From Sphingobacterium bambusae (lineage in GTDB: Bacteria > Bacteroidota > Bacteroidia > Sphingobacteriales > Sphingobacteriaceae), in contig NZ_CP138332.1 of NCBI RefSeq assembly GCF_033955345.1, positions 1 through 64,000 on the forward strand: a DNA stretch of 64,000 nt, given 5' to 3'. Of the stretch, positions 44,060 through 53,366 are shown piece by piece. The stretch's first letter is position 1, and every line of letters begins with the position of its first letter. The notes beneath the pieces are model-generated. The model was not told where the DNA came from. It made no database searches and saw only the letters and a list, made by a program, of their open reading frames with translations. A program made the position numbers and the translations under genes.

Positions 44060-46297
44060 ATGCGTAATAAAAAGACAATAATTATTTCCAATCGGCTACC
44101 CTTGCGTGTCGAGCGTCGTGATGGTGAACTACATTTTATACCTAGCGAAGGTGGGCTAGCAACCGGACTAGGTTCCATCTATCAACAAGAAGGCAATATA
44201 TGGGTCGGATGGCCTGGCTTCGTACCGGAGAATGAACAAGAAGAAATACTGACGCGAGCCAAGCTTGCCGAGCTCAACCTCGTACCGGTTTTTCTGACGG
44301 AAGAGGAGCTACAAGGCTACTACGAAGGCTTTTCCAATGAGGTGCTATGGCCTATCTTCCACTACCGCTTGTCATATGCTGTTTACAATACCGACAATTG
44401 GCATATCTACCAACAGGTGAATAGGAAGTTTGCCGAGGCAGTAAATGAACAACAGCCTGGCGACAAGGACGACGTGTGGATACACGACTATCAGTTGATG
44501 TTGTTGCCGCAGATGGTACGCGAACAACATCCGTCCATGGCCATAGGCTATTTCCAACATATCCCCTTCCCTCCTGACGAGGTATTCCGCTGCATCCCTT
44601 GGCGTGACGAACTGATCAAAGGGCTGTTGGGCGCCGATCTCATTGCTTTCCATACGTATAACGATACCCAACATTTCTTAAATGCCTGTACCCATTTATT
44701 GGGATTGCCGATACAGAATAATTGCCTACATGTGGATGGCCGAAGTGTGTATGCAGAGGTGTATCCTATGGGCATCGATTTTGACAAATTTAGTCAGCTT
44801 GCGAAAAGTGCCGCCATACAAGAGCGTTCCCGCGAAATAAAGAATTACTATAAAAATAGAAAGTTTATTCTCTGCATCGACCGCTTGGACTACAGCAAAG
44901 GCATTATCGAGCGACTACAAGCCTACGAAAGCCTGTTGCAGGAACACCCCGAGCTGCGTGAAAAGATCGTGCTGTACCAATTGGTCGTGCCATCTCGCGA
45001 TACCGTTCCACAATACCGGTTGCTGCGCGATGAGATCGATCGGGCGGTTGGGCATATCAATTCCATCTACGGGATGAACGAATGGCAGCCCATCGCCTAC
45101 TACTACAACTCTTTCCCTCTGGAAGAGCTATCCGCCCTGTATGTCGCTGCCGATGTTTGTTTGGTAACATCCATTCGTGACGGCATGAACTTGGTCTGTA
45201 AGGAATACGTTGCTAGCAAAGAAGACAATCCCGGTGTACTGGTTTTGAGCGAGTTGGCCGGCGCATCAAAAGAATTACTAGAGGCCATACAGGTTAACCC
45301 CAACTCCATTGATCAGATACGGCAAGCGCTTAAACAGGCTATTGAGATGCCTGAAGACGAACAGCAGCGCCGCATGCAGGATAGCATAGAAATTGTGCGG
45401 AAGTTTAATGTGCGCCACTGGGTAAAAATATTCTTTAACCGGCTGCACGAAATTAAAAGTTTACAGAAGCAGGAAATGGCGCGGCGCGTGCGCTCCGAAG
45501 TAAAAGATAGCATATCAAAGGCCTATCGCGAGGCAAAAAAACGACTATTCTTCTTGGATTACGACGGAACACTCATAGGCTTTCACAAAGATGCGGATGC
45601 GGCGTCGCCTACCGAGTCGCTCTACCGGACGCTCGAATTATTGCAAAGCAATCCCGCCAACCAAATTGTCATTATTAGCGGTCGTCCGCACGAGACCTTG
45701 GAACGTTGGTTTGGCAAAAAAGACTATTTTTTAGTGGCCGAACATGGCGCATGGAGCAACTATCCCGAACACCACTGGCACGGCAAAAACCATATTTCCA
45801 CACGCTGGAAGATTCCCGTAAAACACATTATGAACAAGTTTGCCAACCGTACCGCGGGTGCTATCGTGGAAGAGAAAACCTATTCCCTAGCTTGGCACTA
45901 CCGGAAAGCACAGAACGGATTGGGGCAACTGCGCTCCCAAGAGCTAGTGGACAGCCTGCGCTATCTGATTCCAGATCATGGACTCCAATTGCTGATGGGC
46001 GATAAAGTTATCGAAGTGAAAAGTAGTGAGCTGAATAAAGGAAAAGCAGCCATGGAAGTCGTAGCGCACTATAAGCCAGACTTCATTTTCGCCATTGGCG
46101 ACGATGCCACCGACGAGGACATGTTTCTAGAGCTCCCCGAAGAGGCCATTACCGTTAAGGTAGGCAATAAGAAGTCTGCCGCACAATACTACGTCGAAAG
46201 TCAAGAAGAAGCCGTAAGCCTGATTGATTACTTTGCAACTGAAAATCTCGACGAAACCAGTGCTGACAATAATAATGCTCATTTTCAAAAATTATAA
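44060..46297 (+). CDS. Bifunctional trehalose-6-phosphate synthase/phosphatase (OtsA-OtsB fusion)
   Basis: The 745-residue protein joins a GT20 synthase (1-470) to a HAD-type trehalose phosphatase (about 490-735). The synthase shows the N-terminal loop [10 protein letters not shown] (31-40) and the sugar-phosphate binding Arg275/Lys280 in IDRLDYSKG. It also has the [14 protein letters not shown] block (374-387). The phosphatase has Asp500 and Asp502 in FFLDYDGTL and the late motif [10 protein letters not shown]. It makes trehalose from a nucleotide glucose and glucose-6-phosphate in the cytoplasm, for osmotic or desiccation protection. It is one base from the next gene. Confidence 0.95.
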   Translation: MRNKKTIIISNRLPLRVERRDGELHFIPSEGGLATGLGSIYQQEGNIWVGWPGFVPENEQEEILTRAKLAELNLVPVFLTEEELQGYYEGFSNEVLWPIFHYRLSYAVYNTDNWHIYQQVNRKFAEAVNEQQPGDKDDVWIHDYQLMLLPQMVREQHPSMAIGYFQHIPFPPDEVFRCIPWRDELIKGLLGADLIAFHTYNDTQHFLNACTHLLGLPIQNNCLHVDGRSVYAEVYPMGIDFDKFSQLAKSAAIQERSREIKNYYKNRKFILCIDRLDYSKGIIERLQAYESLLQEHPELREKIVLYQLVVPSRDTVPQYRLLRDEIDRAVGHINSIYGMNEWQPIAYYYNSFPLEELSALYVAADVCLVTSIRDGMNLVCKEYVASKEDNPGVLVLSELAGASKELLEAIQVNPNSIDQIRQALKQAIEMPEDEQQRRMQDSIEIVRKFNVRHWVKIFFNRLHEIKSLQKQEMARRVRSEVKDSISKAYREAKKRLFFLDYDGTLIGFHKDADAASPTESLYRTLELLQSNPANQIVIISGRPHETLERWFGKKDYFLVAEHGAWSNYPEHHWHGKNHISTRWKIPVKHIMNKFANRTAGAIVEEKTYSLAWHYRKAQNGLGQLRSQELVDSLRYLIPDHGLQLLMGDKVIEVKSSELNKGKAAMEVVAHYKPDFIFAIGDDATDEDMFLELPEEAITVKVGNKKSAAQYYVESQEEAVSLIDYFATENLDETSADNNNAHFQKL

Positions 46298-46298
46298 C

Positions 46299-48122
46299 AT
46301 GCAGAAGGAAAGAAAACATGTATACAATACCGGCATAATTGGCAACTGTGCATACATTGCCCATGTCGATAAATCCACTAATATCAGCTGGCTCTGCTGG
46401 CCCTCCTTTCAAGACAGTTTCGTCTTTGGCGGCCTGCTTGACAAAGGTTTGGGCGGCGAGTTCTCCATTCTTCCTAGTAGCGAGATCGTCAACAGTACCC
46501 AGTACTACATCGAGAACACCAACATCCTCGCGACAACGATCGAATCGGAAGATGGCAGCTACCGGGTGACCGATTTCGCACCCCGCTTTGAACAATATGA
46601 GCGCTACTATAAACCGTTGATGTTGATTCGGAAGATTGAGCCCATCGCTGGGCATCCCAAGATACGCGTCACTTGCGATCCTGTTTTTAACTACGGGCAG
46701 CAATCTTTTGAGAAGTTTAGAGGAAGCAACCATATACAATTCGAGCGCGCCGACGTGAAAATGCGATTGGCCACCAATATGCCCATCAGTCATTTTTTTG
46801 AGGACGATATCCCCTACGTGCTGAGTAAGCCTATCTACCTTGTGCTGACCTACGGAAGCCCCTTTGAGGCGCCGATAGAGCGAACGTCCGAAGATTTCCT
46901 AAAACGCACCAAACAATATTGGCGCAAATGGGTGAAAAATGCATCTATACCCACTTTTTATCAACGTGAGGTCATCCGTTCGGCCCTAGCGTTGAAGCTT
47001 CACCAATATGAAGATACCGGAGCCATCATCGCCGCCAGCACCACCAGCCTACCCGAGTTTCCCGGTTCGGGACGAAATTGGGATTACCGCTACTGTTGGC
47101 TTCGCGATAGCTACTATGTGCTACAGGCGTTAAGCCATATCGGTCATTTTGAAGAAATGGAGCGCTATGCCTCCTACATTGCCAATATTACGCAAACTGA
47201 TACCGGGCGTCTGCAACCTTTGTATGGCATCATGGGGCAACATAAACTGGAAGAGTATACCCTAGATTACCTAGAAGGATACCTTGGCAACAAACCCATC
47301 CGGGTAGGAAACCAAGCTTCGGAACACATACAGAACGACGTGTATGGGCAAGCCCTTATCGCTCTGCTACCCTTGTTTACCGATCATCGATTTCGGCATC
47401 AGAACCTTGCCTTTACGAAAGATTGGACCGAGTTTATCTTGGACAAGATCGAGGCAACCATTGACGAAAAAGATGCCGGCATATGGGAGTTTCGAAACTT
47501 CGAGAATAGACATTGTTATTCCAACCTTTTCCAATGGGCCGGAGCGACAGCAGCCCTAAAGATAGCTAGGCAATACGATTTGGCGGATATGGAAAAAAAA
47601 GCGCAGTATTTACGCGATCGGGCTGCGGCACATATCGAAAGTTGCTTTGACGCCGACAAAGGTGTATATATGAATGCCGTAGACAGTGATAATGTCGATG
47701 CATCCACTTTGCAACTCATCATGATGAATTACCTTGATCCAGCCAGTGATCGCGCTAAAATACACCTAGAGCGTCTGGAAAAAGAGCTTAAAGGCGAACA
47801 TGGCCTTTTTTACCGCTACCTGCATCGTGATGACTTTGGAAAGCCCAAAGCTACCTTTTTGGTATGCGCATTTTGGTATGTCGAGGCCTTGGCCTGTGTA
47901 GGCCGATTGGATGAAGCACAAGAGGTGTTTAAGCAGCTGTTATCATTTGGCAATCATTTGATGCTGTTTAGCGAAGATGTGCAGGAAGACGATGGAAGTC
48001 AATGGGGAAATTTCCCGCAGGCCTACAGTCATGTAGGATTGGTTAATGCTGCCTATCGCATATCCATGAAACTGGATCGACCAGCATTCTTCGAAGGCGA
48101 TTACCAACAGGAGAAATCCTAG
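46299..48122 (+). CDS. Glycoside hydrolase family 15 (glucoamylase/trehalase-like)
   Basis: The 607-residue protein has no signal peptide, so it is cytoplasmic. The GH15 N-terminal super-sandwich (NTGIIGNCAYIAHVDKSTNISWLCWPSFQDSFVFGGLLD) precedes an alpha6/alpha6 barrel. The barrel carries RNWDYRYCWLRDSYYVLQAL and the late WGNFPQAYSHVGLVNAAYRI, where the catalytic acids are expected. Many such proteins beside OtsAB hydrolyse alpha-glucans or trehalose. I started at the ATG 46299, 1 base after the previous stop; a longer frame from a TTG inside the upstream gene was rejected. Confidence 0.9.
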   Translation: MQKERKHVYNTGIIGNCAYIAHVDKSTNISWLCWPSFQDSFVFGGLLDKGLGGEFSILPSSEIVNSTQYYIENTNILATTIESEDGSYRVTDFAPRFEQYERYYKPLMLIRKIEPIAGHPKIRVTCDPVFNYGQQSFEKFRGSNHIQFERADVKMRLATNMPISHFFEDDIPYVLSKPIYLVLTYGSPFEAPIERTSEDFLKRTKQYWRKWVKNASIPTFYQREVIRSALALKLHQYEDTGAIIAASTTSLPEFPGSGRNWDYRYCWLRDSYYVLQALSHIGHFEEMERYASYIANITQTDTGRLQPLYGIMGQHKLEEYTLDYLEGYLGNKPIRVGNQASEHIQNDVYGQALIALLPLFTDHRFRHQNLAFTKDWTEFILDKIEATIDEKDAGIWEFRNFENRHCYSNLFQWAGATAALKIARQYDLADMEKKAQYLRDRAAAHIESCFDADKGVYMNAVDSDNVDASTLQLIMMNYLDPASDRAKIHLERLEKELKGEHGLFYRYLHRDDFGKPKATFLVCAFWYVEALACVGRLDEAQEVFKQLLSFGNHLMLFSEDVQEDDGSQWGNFPQAYSHVGLVNAAYRISMKLDRPAFFEGDYQQEKS

Positions 48123-48139
48123 CTCGAATAAACGATAAC

Positions 48140-48182
48140 AAAAAGCAGGCAGGCGATCCAATGGATCGCCTGCCTGCTTTTT
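48140..48182. terminator. Strong bidirectional terminator
   Basis: Perfect 20-bp stem from AAAAAGCAGGCAGGCGATCC to its complement with a 3-base loop. It separates the trehalose operon from the small converging gene. Confidence 0.95.
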
Positions 48183-48206
48183 CCTTCATGGTGAAGAAGG
48201 ATGTTT

Positions 48207-48392
48207 TTATTTTTCGTAAAAAAACACGAAGTAAACCAATGCCAAGATGGCTACGGCAATCACGATTGTCCACGCTATAGCTCGGCCAGCAGGCTTATCG
48301 TTCACTTCATCTTGAGCCGAACGCGGAACTTCCGTTCTAGGCGTATCATCTCTTGGCTCTTCCGGATCATAAATTTCATTCTTTTCTTCCAT
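48207..48392 (-). CDS. Small single-helix membrane protein, unknown function
   Basis: The 61-residue protein has an acidic/Pro-rich N-terminal half (with two Arg-Thr and Pro-Arg repeats) and one C-terminal membrane helix (about 38-58) ending FYEK. It is likely cytoplasm-facing at its N-terminus. No family recognised. The size and setting suit a stress-island small protein. Confidence 0.6.
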   Translation of the reverse strand: MEEKNEIYDPEEPRDDTPRTEVPRSAQDEVNDKPAGRAIAWTIVIAVAILALVYFVFFYEK

Positions 48393-48683
48393 TTCGATTA
48401 TAATTTAGTGCATGCTTGGAATCATGCTTTCCATCAGCACCCCAGCGAGGAATAAGCAAATTCACTATACTAAAAACACCGCCTACGGTGTGATGTTCAA
48501 TATTAAAGCAGAAAACGTATTAATTCAGGCCGCAAGTAGGTACAAATACGAATTCAAGGTGTTTACGCCGAATGTAAAGGACGAAAACGCGTATTTTTAA
48601 AACAAACGTTTACCCTGATCCACTCGTTATACGGATACCTAGCACGCTGAAGGCGTTGCTCGAAACAGAAACCATTTAAAAGC

Positions 48684-49727
48684 ATGGCAGTAGCAGAAGA
48701 AAATAAAGAATGCATGACAATAGAAGAAGTTGGTATCCGATACGTATCGTGTAACGATAGCGGCTACTGTAGATTGGCCGAGGGAAAGGTATTTCGCTAC
48801 ACTGACAAAAACGGGAATCCTGTGACAAATAAGCGTGTACTACAGCGTATTCAGGCCTTGGTATTGCCCCCTGCTTGGACGGATGTGTGGATCTGTGGGC
48901 ATGCCAATGGACACCTGCAAGCTACCGGCATTGATGTACGCGGAAGAAAACAGTATAGATACCATGCGAAATGGGTCACGCTTCGTAGCGAGAAAAAATT
49001 CCATGATCTCTATGCTTTCGGAAAGCAACTTCCCGCTTTACGGAGGCAGGTACAAAAAGACCTCCGGAAACGAACACTATCCTTAGCCAAAGTTTGCGCT
49101 ATTGCGGTTTCCGTTATGGAGAAAACATCCTTTAGAGCCGGAAACAGCTATTACGAGCAGGAAAACGGATCGTATGGCTTGACGACCCTCAAAAATAAAC
49201 ATGTTCAGAAACTGTCCTCCAATAGATTATTTTTCAAATTTGTCGGTAAAAAGGGCGTTATTCAAGAGACTTATTTTAAAGAAAAAGCACTCATCAATAT
49301 GCTGCTGAAAGTAAAAGAACTTCCTGGACAGCGTATTTTCCAATATTATGATGAAAATAACCAAGTATGTGCGCTCGAGTCAGGCGATATCAATAACTAC
49401 CTGAAAGTATCCATGGGCGTAGCCGCAAGTTGTAAGAACTTCCGTACTTGGAATGGCTGTATACTAGCTTTAAAGCATCTTGCGCAGACAGCGATACCCG
49501 AATCCGCTACGGCACGTAAGAAAACTATACTAGCAACCATTGATTATGTAGCTGCTATGTTAGGAAACACCCGCTCGGTTACGCGCTCGCACTATATACA
49601 TCCGCGTATTCTTAGCGATTATGAAGAGGGAAAACTCGATCGCTGGATCAAAAACACCGCCAGTAAACAAGATAAGTTGACGGAAAAACACCTAGAAAAA
49701 AAGCTACTTACCATTCTTAAGCGATAA
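48684..49727 (+). CDS. DNA topoisomerase IB (eukaryotic-like, poxvirus type)
   Basis: The 347-residue enzyme relaxes supercoils through a 3'-phosphotyrosine. The N-terminal domain is followed by the catalytic core: Arg151 (FRAGNSYY), Lys172 (LKNKHV), Arg254 (NFRTWNG) and nucleophile Tyr304 (SHYIHP). The HKR(N)Y set is thus present, with Asn after Trp in FRTWNG where family members vary. TopIB genes are common in soil Bacteroidota and often sit beside stress genes. It is a single-gene unit ending at a terminator. Confidence 0.95.
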   Translation: MAVAEENKECMTIEEVGIRYVSCNDSGYCRLAEGKVFRYTDKNGNPVTNKRVLQRIQALVLPPAWTDVWICGHANGHLQATGIDVRGRKQYRYHAKWVTLRSEKKFHDLYAFGKQLPALRRQVQKDLRKRTLSLAKVCAIAVSVMEKTSFRAGNSYYEQENGSYGLTTLKNKHVQKLSSNRLFFKFVGKKGVIQETYFKEKALINMLLKVKELPGQRIFQYYDENNQVCALESGDINNYLKVSMGVAASCKNFRTWNGCILALKHLAQTAIPESATARKKTILATIDYVAAMLGNTRSVTRSHYIHPRILSDYEEGKLDRWIKNTASKQDKLTEKHLEKKLLTILKR

Positions 49728-49736
49728 TAAACGAAA

Positions 49737-49770
49737 AAAAGGGAAGCCATCTATCCGACGGTTTCCCTTT
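49737..49770. terminator. Terminator after topoisomerase IB
   Basis: An imperfect stem (AAAAGGGAAGCC / GGTTTCCCTTT, one G-T pair) followed by ATTTTTT; it may also serve the converging DUF4142 gene. Confidence 0.8.
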
Positions 49771-49790
49771 ATTTTTTATGTAGCGGTAAT

Positions 49791-50351
49791 TTACAGGATG
49801 CTTAAAGCTTCTGCAACAGCGTCTGATGCCGAGGCTTCAAGCGCTTTTGCCATTTCTAGGTGGCTCTTTAATCCGGGGACCTTCTCGCCTGCCCAAGTAC
49901 GAAGCTCTGGATCGTTGATTCCATTTTCTCCGCCGCCTAGCTCAAACAAAGCAATAGCATCCTCATGGCTCTTGACTATTACATCTTTAAAAGCACTGTT
50001 GAAATTGTCGCCAGATAGCTCGCCCACTGCTTTCAGAATGCTTGCCTGATTCTCTTCTATAGCATCCGGTAGCACCAACTTTTTAGCTACAGCAGCCTGC
50101 TCGAGTTCTTCCATCGTTCTAGAGTGTTCGGTAACCAACTTTTGCGCAAACTGCTTCACCTCCTCGCTGCTTGACCGCTCCATGGCCTGGCTAGCCAAGG
50201 CGATCTCAAATCGGTTCATACTGATAGCGCGATTAACGAATTCCTGATCCATCGTTTCCGTGGTTACGGTATCTTGCTGTGCTACAGCTTCTGTTTTGCC
50301 TCCGATCAGCATACCTAGTATGCTAACTCCTAAAATCATGTATTTTTTCAT
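49791..50351 (-). CDS. DUF4142 domain protein, exported
   Basis: The 186-residue protein has a signal peptide (residues 1-24, cleavage near AVA) and the all-helical ferritin-like DUF4142 fold. Typical are EFVNRAISMNRFEIALASQAMERSSSEEVKQFAQKLVTEHSRTMEELEQ and DPELRTWAGEKVPGLKSHLEMAKAL. It is periplasmic. Function of the family is unknown; many members are stress-induced. A second, more diverged member is encoded at 51142. Confidence 0.9.
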   Translation of the reverse strand: MKKYMILGVSILGMLIGGKTEAVAQQDTVTTETMDQEFVNRAISMNRFEIALASQAMERSSSEEVKQFAQKLVTEHSRTMEELEQAAVAKKLVLPDAIEENQASILKAVGELSGDNFNSAFKDVIVKSHEDAIALFELGGGENGINDPELRTWAGEKVPGLKSHLEMAKALEASASDAVAEALSIL

Positions 50352-50405
50352 CGTATATCAATTATTTTATAGTTTTCAATCTATTTCTGCGCATTAGACT
50401 GTATG

Positions 50406-50948
50406 TCACCCCTCCTTTTCCAACCTTAGCACCGCCAATAGCCAGTTATGTAAATCGCTGAGCAAAGCATTACAAGTAGCGATAAAAATTTGGGCTGATG
50501 AGCCAGCAAACTGCCTCTTAAAGATCTTAAGTTCATCTCGGTAAGCGAATGCATAATACACTGTGCCTATCGGCCGCTTCTGCCGACCGTTGCTCGACTT
50601 ATATGCTAATCCTGTTACGCTGACATACAAATTAGCAAAGGATGCGTACTTGCGTAACCCATCGAGCAAACGAAGTGTCACCACTGCCGATTCTGCACAA
50701 AATTTCCAAATCTTAATTGAAGGAACCTGCAATAGTTTTGTTTTAACAGTATCACTGTAACAAATCAGGGATCCTAAAAAATAACGGCTACTTTGGCTCT
50801 CCATCGCCCACAGGCTACTCAAAAAACCAGCCGTCATACTTTCTGCACACATCAAACGTATTCCATGTACACAAAAGAGATCAGCACAGTTACGCAACGC
50901 CTGCTCGTCTATTTGTTGTGAAACCAAATTTTGCTTTAAATTGCTCAT
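50406..50948 (-). CDS. Stand-alone CinA C-terminal domain (PncC-like) protein
   Basis: The 180-residue protein matches the nicotinamide-mononucleotide deamidase domain: CAESMTAGFLSSL, SSRYFLGSLICYSDTVKTKLLQV, and SVTGLAYKSSNG..KRPIGTVYYAF. The first conserved motif and catalytic Ser are present. However, the usual TGIAGP is TGLAYK, and the C-terminal part is shorter in conservation. It could recycle NMN or have diverged. The MoCF-like N-terminal domain of full CinA is absent. Confidence 0.82.
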   Translation of the reverse strand: MSNLKQNLVSQQIDEQALRNCADLFCVHGIRLMCAESMTAGFLSSLWAMESQSSRYFLGSLICYSDTVKTKLLQVPSIKIWKFCAESAVVTLRLLDGLRKYASFANLYVSVTGLAYKSSNGRQKRPIGTVYYAFAYRDELKIFKRQFAGSSAQIFIATCNALLSDLHNWLLAVLRLEKEG

Positions 50949-51141
50949 TGCTACTCCCTATCGTTTTCTATTCCAATTCGCATTGCGCTTTGTCTTTTTA
51001 AAGAATGGTCTTACTTGTCAATTCGTTGGGAGAATTGTTATTTAGGGTATTTAAACTACCATGCTTAGGTATCTTTTGGTGCGGAATAGTGTAAGAGGGT
51101 CTTAGTTGGCGTGACCTAGAGCAGGTGCGTGCAAGGTGGCT

Positions 51142-51666
51142 TTACCAACTGATTTGCATCTGTTGTGCGCGAAAATGCGATCTGACTTTATGGAGCTGTT
51201 GCTGTTGGTTGTAGAGGTCGGGCAAGGCGATAAAAGAAAAATAGCTGATCTTTTCTGATTCTCGCGTTCGGATAATATCCTCATAAAGCTTGATCGATGC
51301 GCGAATATTTTCATCGCAAAGCTGCAGACACAAAGACTCCATAGATTGATCGTCGGAAACAAAGCGATCACTAATGTTTGTCCATAGCGAATCGAAGTCG
51401 GCATCATTAAGATCAATTTGGCTACCGGTGCAGGCTTGTAAAAAATCTGGATGCGTTTGTTGGTAATATGCTCGGAGTTGCTCGCCTAACTGTATCACAT
51501 CGGCATCAAGAGATTTAGCGCCTACAAATTCAGCTAGTGCGAGTCCCTCGGTACGTAAAAGAACCAATTCTCGAACGACGATCGCTTCGCGCTGCTTTGC
51601 CGCATCATCCATCTTACAGGAAGAAAAACCAACAATCAAAAACAGTAATATAGTGCGCGTCTTCAT
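51142..51666 (-). CDS. Putative lipoprotein, diverged DUF4142-like
   Basis: From the ATG at 51666 the 174-residue product has a lipoprotein signal (GFSSC, Cys near 17) and a helical mature part. Its layout, with acidic turns and a paired-helix pattern, resembles the DUF4142 protein at 49791 but with weak residue identity. The assignment is therefore tentative. It lies between the CinA-like gene and the third ECF sigma gene and faces away from the latter. Confidence 0.6.
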   Translation of the reverse strand: MKTRTILLFLIVGFSSCKMDDAAKQREAIVVRELVLLRTEGLALAEFVGAKSLDADVIQLGEQLRAYYQQTHPDFLQACTGSQIDLNDADFDSLWTNISDRFVSDDQSMESLCLQLCDENIRASIKLYEDIIRTRESEKISYFSFIALPDLYNQQQQLHKVRSHFRAQQMQISW

Positions 51667-52076
51667 TTCAGGTGTTTTAATTAGTGAACAGTGCAATTTT
51701 TATTTGGTTTTGCCTGTCTTAGCAGTTTCCTTGTTAAATCATCAAAATATGTTGTTTGTCAATATATTTTGCGGTAAAAATCGAGAATTTCAGGCATAAA
51801 TTGATTTAAAACCGACTGCTAGGGTATTTATCCCCGAATAAATAACAAATACCCTATTTAAGTTTATCCGTTAGATGCATTTCTAGTTATTTTCTCGATG
51901 AAATATCCATGTCGCAGGCTTGTTACCGTAGCAACAGCCCAAATATGCAATTTACACCCTGCATAGGTATTTATAGTATTTCGTCATTGTGCATCGCGCA
52001 CAGCCCCGGTTTTTGGCATTGTTTGCATCGTTTTTGCACTTAAAGCAGTACATCACGAACATTAAACATAAACACC
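51667..52076. other. Divergent intergenic region, lipoprotein / ECF sigma factor 3
   Basis: The 410 bp contain no credible gene. They hold the inverted repeat at 51820-51856 and a TTTTTGCA element at 52031-52038, 39 bp before the sigma ATG. Confidence 0.55.
51820..51856. promoter_or_regulatory. Inverted repeat TAGGGTATTT...AAATACCCTA
   Basis: Perfect 10-bp arms separated by 17 bp, in the divergent promoter region of the third sigma gene. The same decamer recurs singly at 51043-51052, upstream of the CinA-like gene. It is a candidate operator. Confidence 0.4.
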
Positions 52077-52598
52077 ATGGAAAGCAAACAACTAAATTTG
52101 ACACTACAGAAAAACCAAGGGATCCTTAAAAATATAGCGTTTAAATTTACCAAAGATCCAGAAGAGATTGAAGAGCTAGTACAGGAAACAATGGTTCGAT
52201 CAATTAAATACCTCGATAAATTCTTCAACAACCCCAAGCTTGTTGCCTGGCTATACGTCATCATGAAAAATGTATACATCAACCATTACAGACGAAACCA
52301 AAAGCAAGTGCAGTACGAAAATTACCAAAGTGTAGGCTTCAAAGACGAAGGCTGTTCAGAGCCGTTCACACAAAATACCGTCGAAGGAAAATTTGTGATG
52401 AATGATATTCAGATTGCATTGAAAAAATTACCTACCGACTATTACGACTTGTTTATGCGGTATATGGATGGCTACAAGTACCGCGAACTGGCGGAAGAAT
52501 TCGATATGCCAGAAGGCACAATAAAGACACGGATACACCACACGCGGAAGTTTTTACAGAAACAGTTGTCGGTCTACAAACGGCAGATGTCTGCCTAG
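52077..52598 (+). CDS. ECF-type RNA polymerase sigma factor (paralogue 3 of 3)
   Basis: The 173-residue protein has region 2 (DPEEIEELVQETMVRS, WLYVIMKNVYINHYRR) and region 4 (YRELAEEFDMPEGTIKTRIHHTRKFLQK). It shares with paralogue 1 the linker GCSEPFTQN and the length of 173 residues, and with paralogue 2 the NPKLVAWL core segment. So the three form one subgroup. No anti-sigma gene is adjacent. The DJ-1/PfpI gene follows on the same strand after 159 bp. Confidence 0.94.
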   Translation: MESKQLNLTLQKNQGILKNIAFKFTKDPEEIEELVQETMVRSIKYLDKFFNNPKLVAWLYVIMKNVYINHYRRNQKQVQYENYQSVGFKDEGCSEPFTQNTVEGKFVMNDIQIALKKLPTDYYDLFMRYMDGYKYRELAEEFDMPEGTIKTRIHHTRKFLQKQLSVYKRQMSA

Positions 52599-52757
52599 AT
52601 ATAGGCTTTGACAGGCAAAACGTTAAAAGGTGCAACAATAAGATTGATGCACCTTTTCTTTTGCCTGTCCCGTTTATCCCTGCCATGGCACAGCGCAATC
52701 AAACTATTTCGCAGCCCAACTGTCTTTAAAGCATACAAAGAAAAGAACAAAGGAATT

Positions 52758-53294
52758 ATGTTTACAATTGCCATTCTTATTTCGGATGGTTTCGACGAGT
52801 GGGCCGTCAAAGGGTCGAAGCCATTTTTCAAAACCCATAACTGTACGGCGGTGTTGGTCTCACCAAAAGAAGACGAATTTGTGCGCTCTTGGAATTATAA
52901 AGATTGGGGCGCTTCTTATGCTATAGATCAACATTTACCTGTGCAAGCGTTGGCGAGCTTCGATGCTTTATTGATGCCCGGCGGCGCGCTAAGTGTAGAC
53001 AATCTACGAACGAATCAACATGTACTGCATTTTGTACAACACTTTATATCTACAGGTAAGCCTATCGGCACTTTATGTCACGGTATTTGGCCCCTTCTGG
53101 AACTCGGCTACATCAGCGGTAAAACGTTGACCTCTGTCAGTACCATAAAAACCGATGTGCTCAACGCAGGCGGCATTTGGATCGATAAGCCTGCAGTACA
53201 GGATGGCATGCTCGTTAGCAGCAGAACAAGCGAGGATCTGGACGATTTCTTGTCGCAATTCAACGAGGTTTTGGAAGCCACGCTTCAAGAATAA
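52758..53294 (+). CDS. DJ-1/PfpI family protein
   Basis: Starting at the ATG 52758 (MFTIAILISDGFDEW) the product has 178 residues. The nucleophile elbow is GTLCHG (PIGTLCHGIWPLLEL) with the conserved acidic residue early (EWAVKG region), giving the DJ-1/PfpI class of stress-response chaperone/glyoxalase/protease-like proteins. The specific activity cannot be set. A longer frame reaching back to 52608 was rejected; its extra part is not family-like. Confidence 0.9.
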   Translation: MFTIAILISDGFDEWAVKGSKPFFKTHNCTAVLVSPKEDEFVRSWNYKDWGASYAIDQHLPVQALASFDALLMPGGALSVDNLRTNQHVLHFVQHFISTGKPIGTLCHGIWPLLELGYISGKTLTSVSTIKTDVLNAGGIWIDKPAVQDGMLVSSRTSEDLDDFLSQFNEVLEATLQE

Positions 53295-53305
53295 TATGAA
53301 CATAA

Positions 53306-53347
53306 AAAAACTCCTCGAAGCTTCTAAAGCGATTTCGAGGAGTTTTT
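53306..53347. terminator. Bidirectional terminator
   Basis: Perfect 14-bp stem AAAAACTCCTCGAA / TTCGAGGAGTTTTT with a 14-base loop, between the converging DJ-1 and PPOX genes. Confidence 0.9.
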
Positions 53348-53366
53348 ATGCGTATGAACGAGGGTG

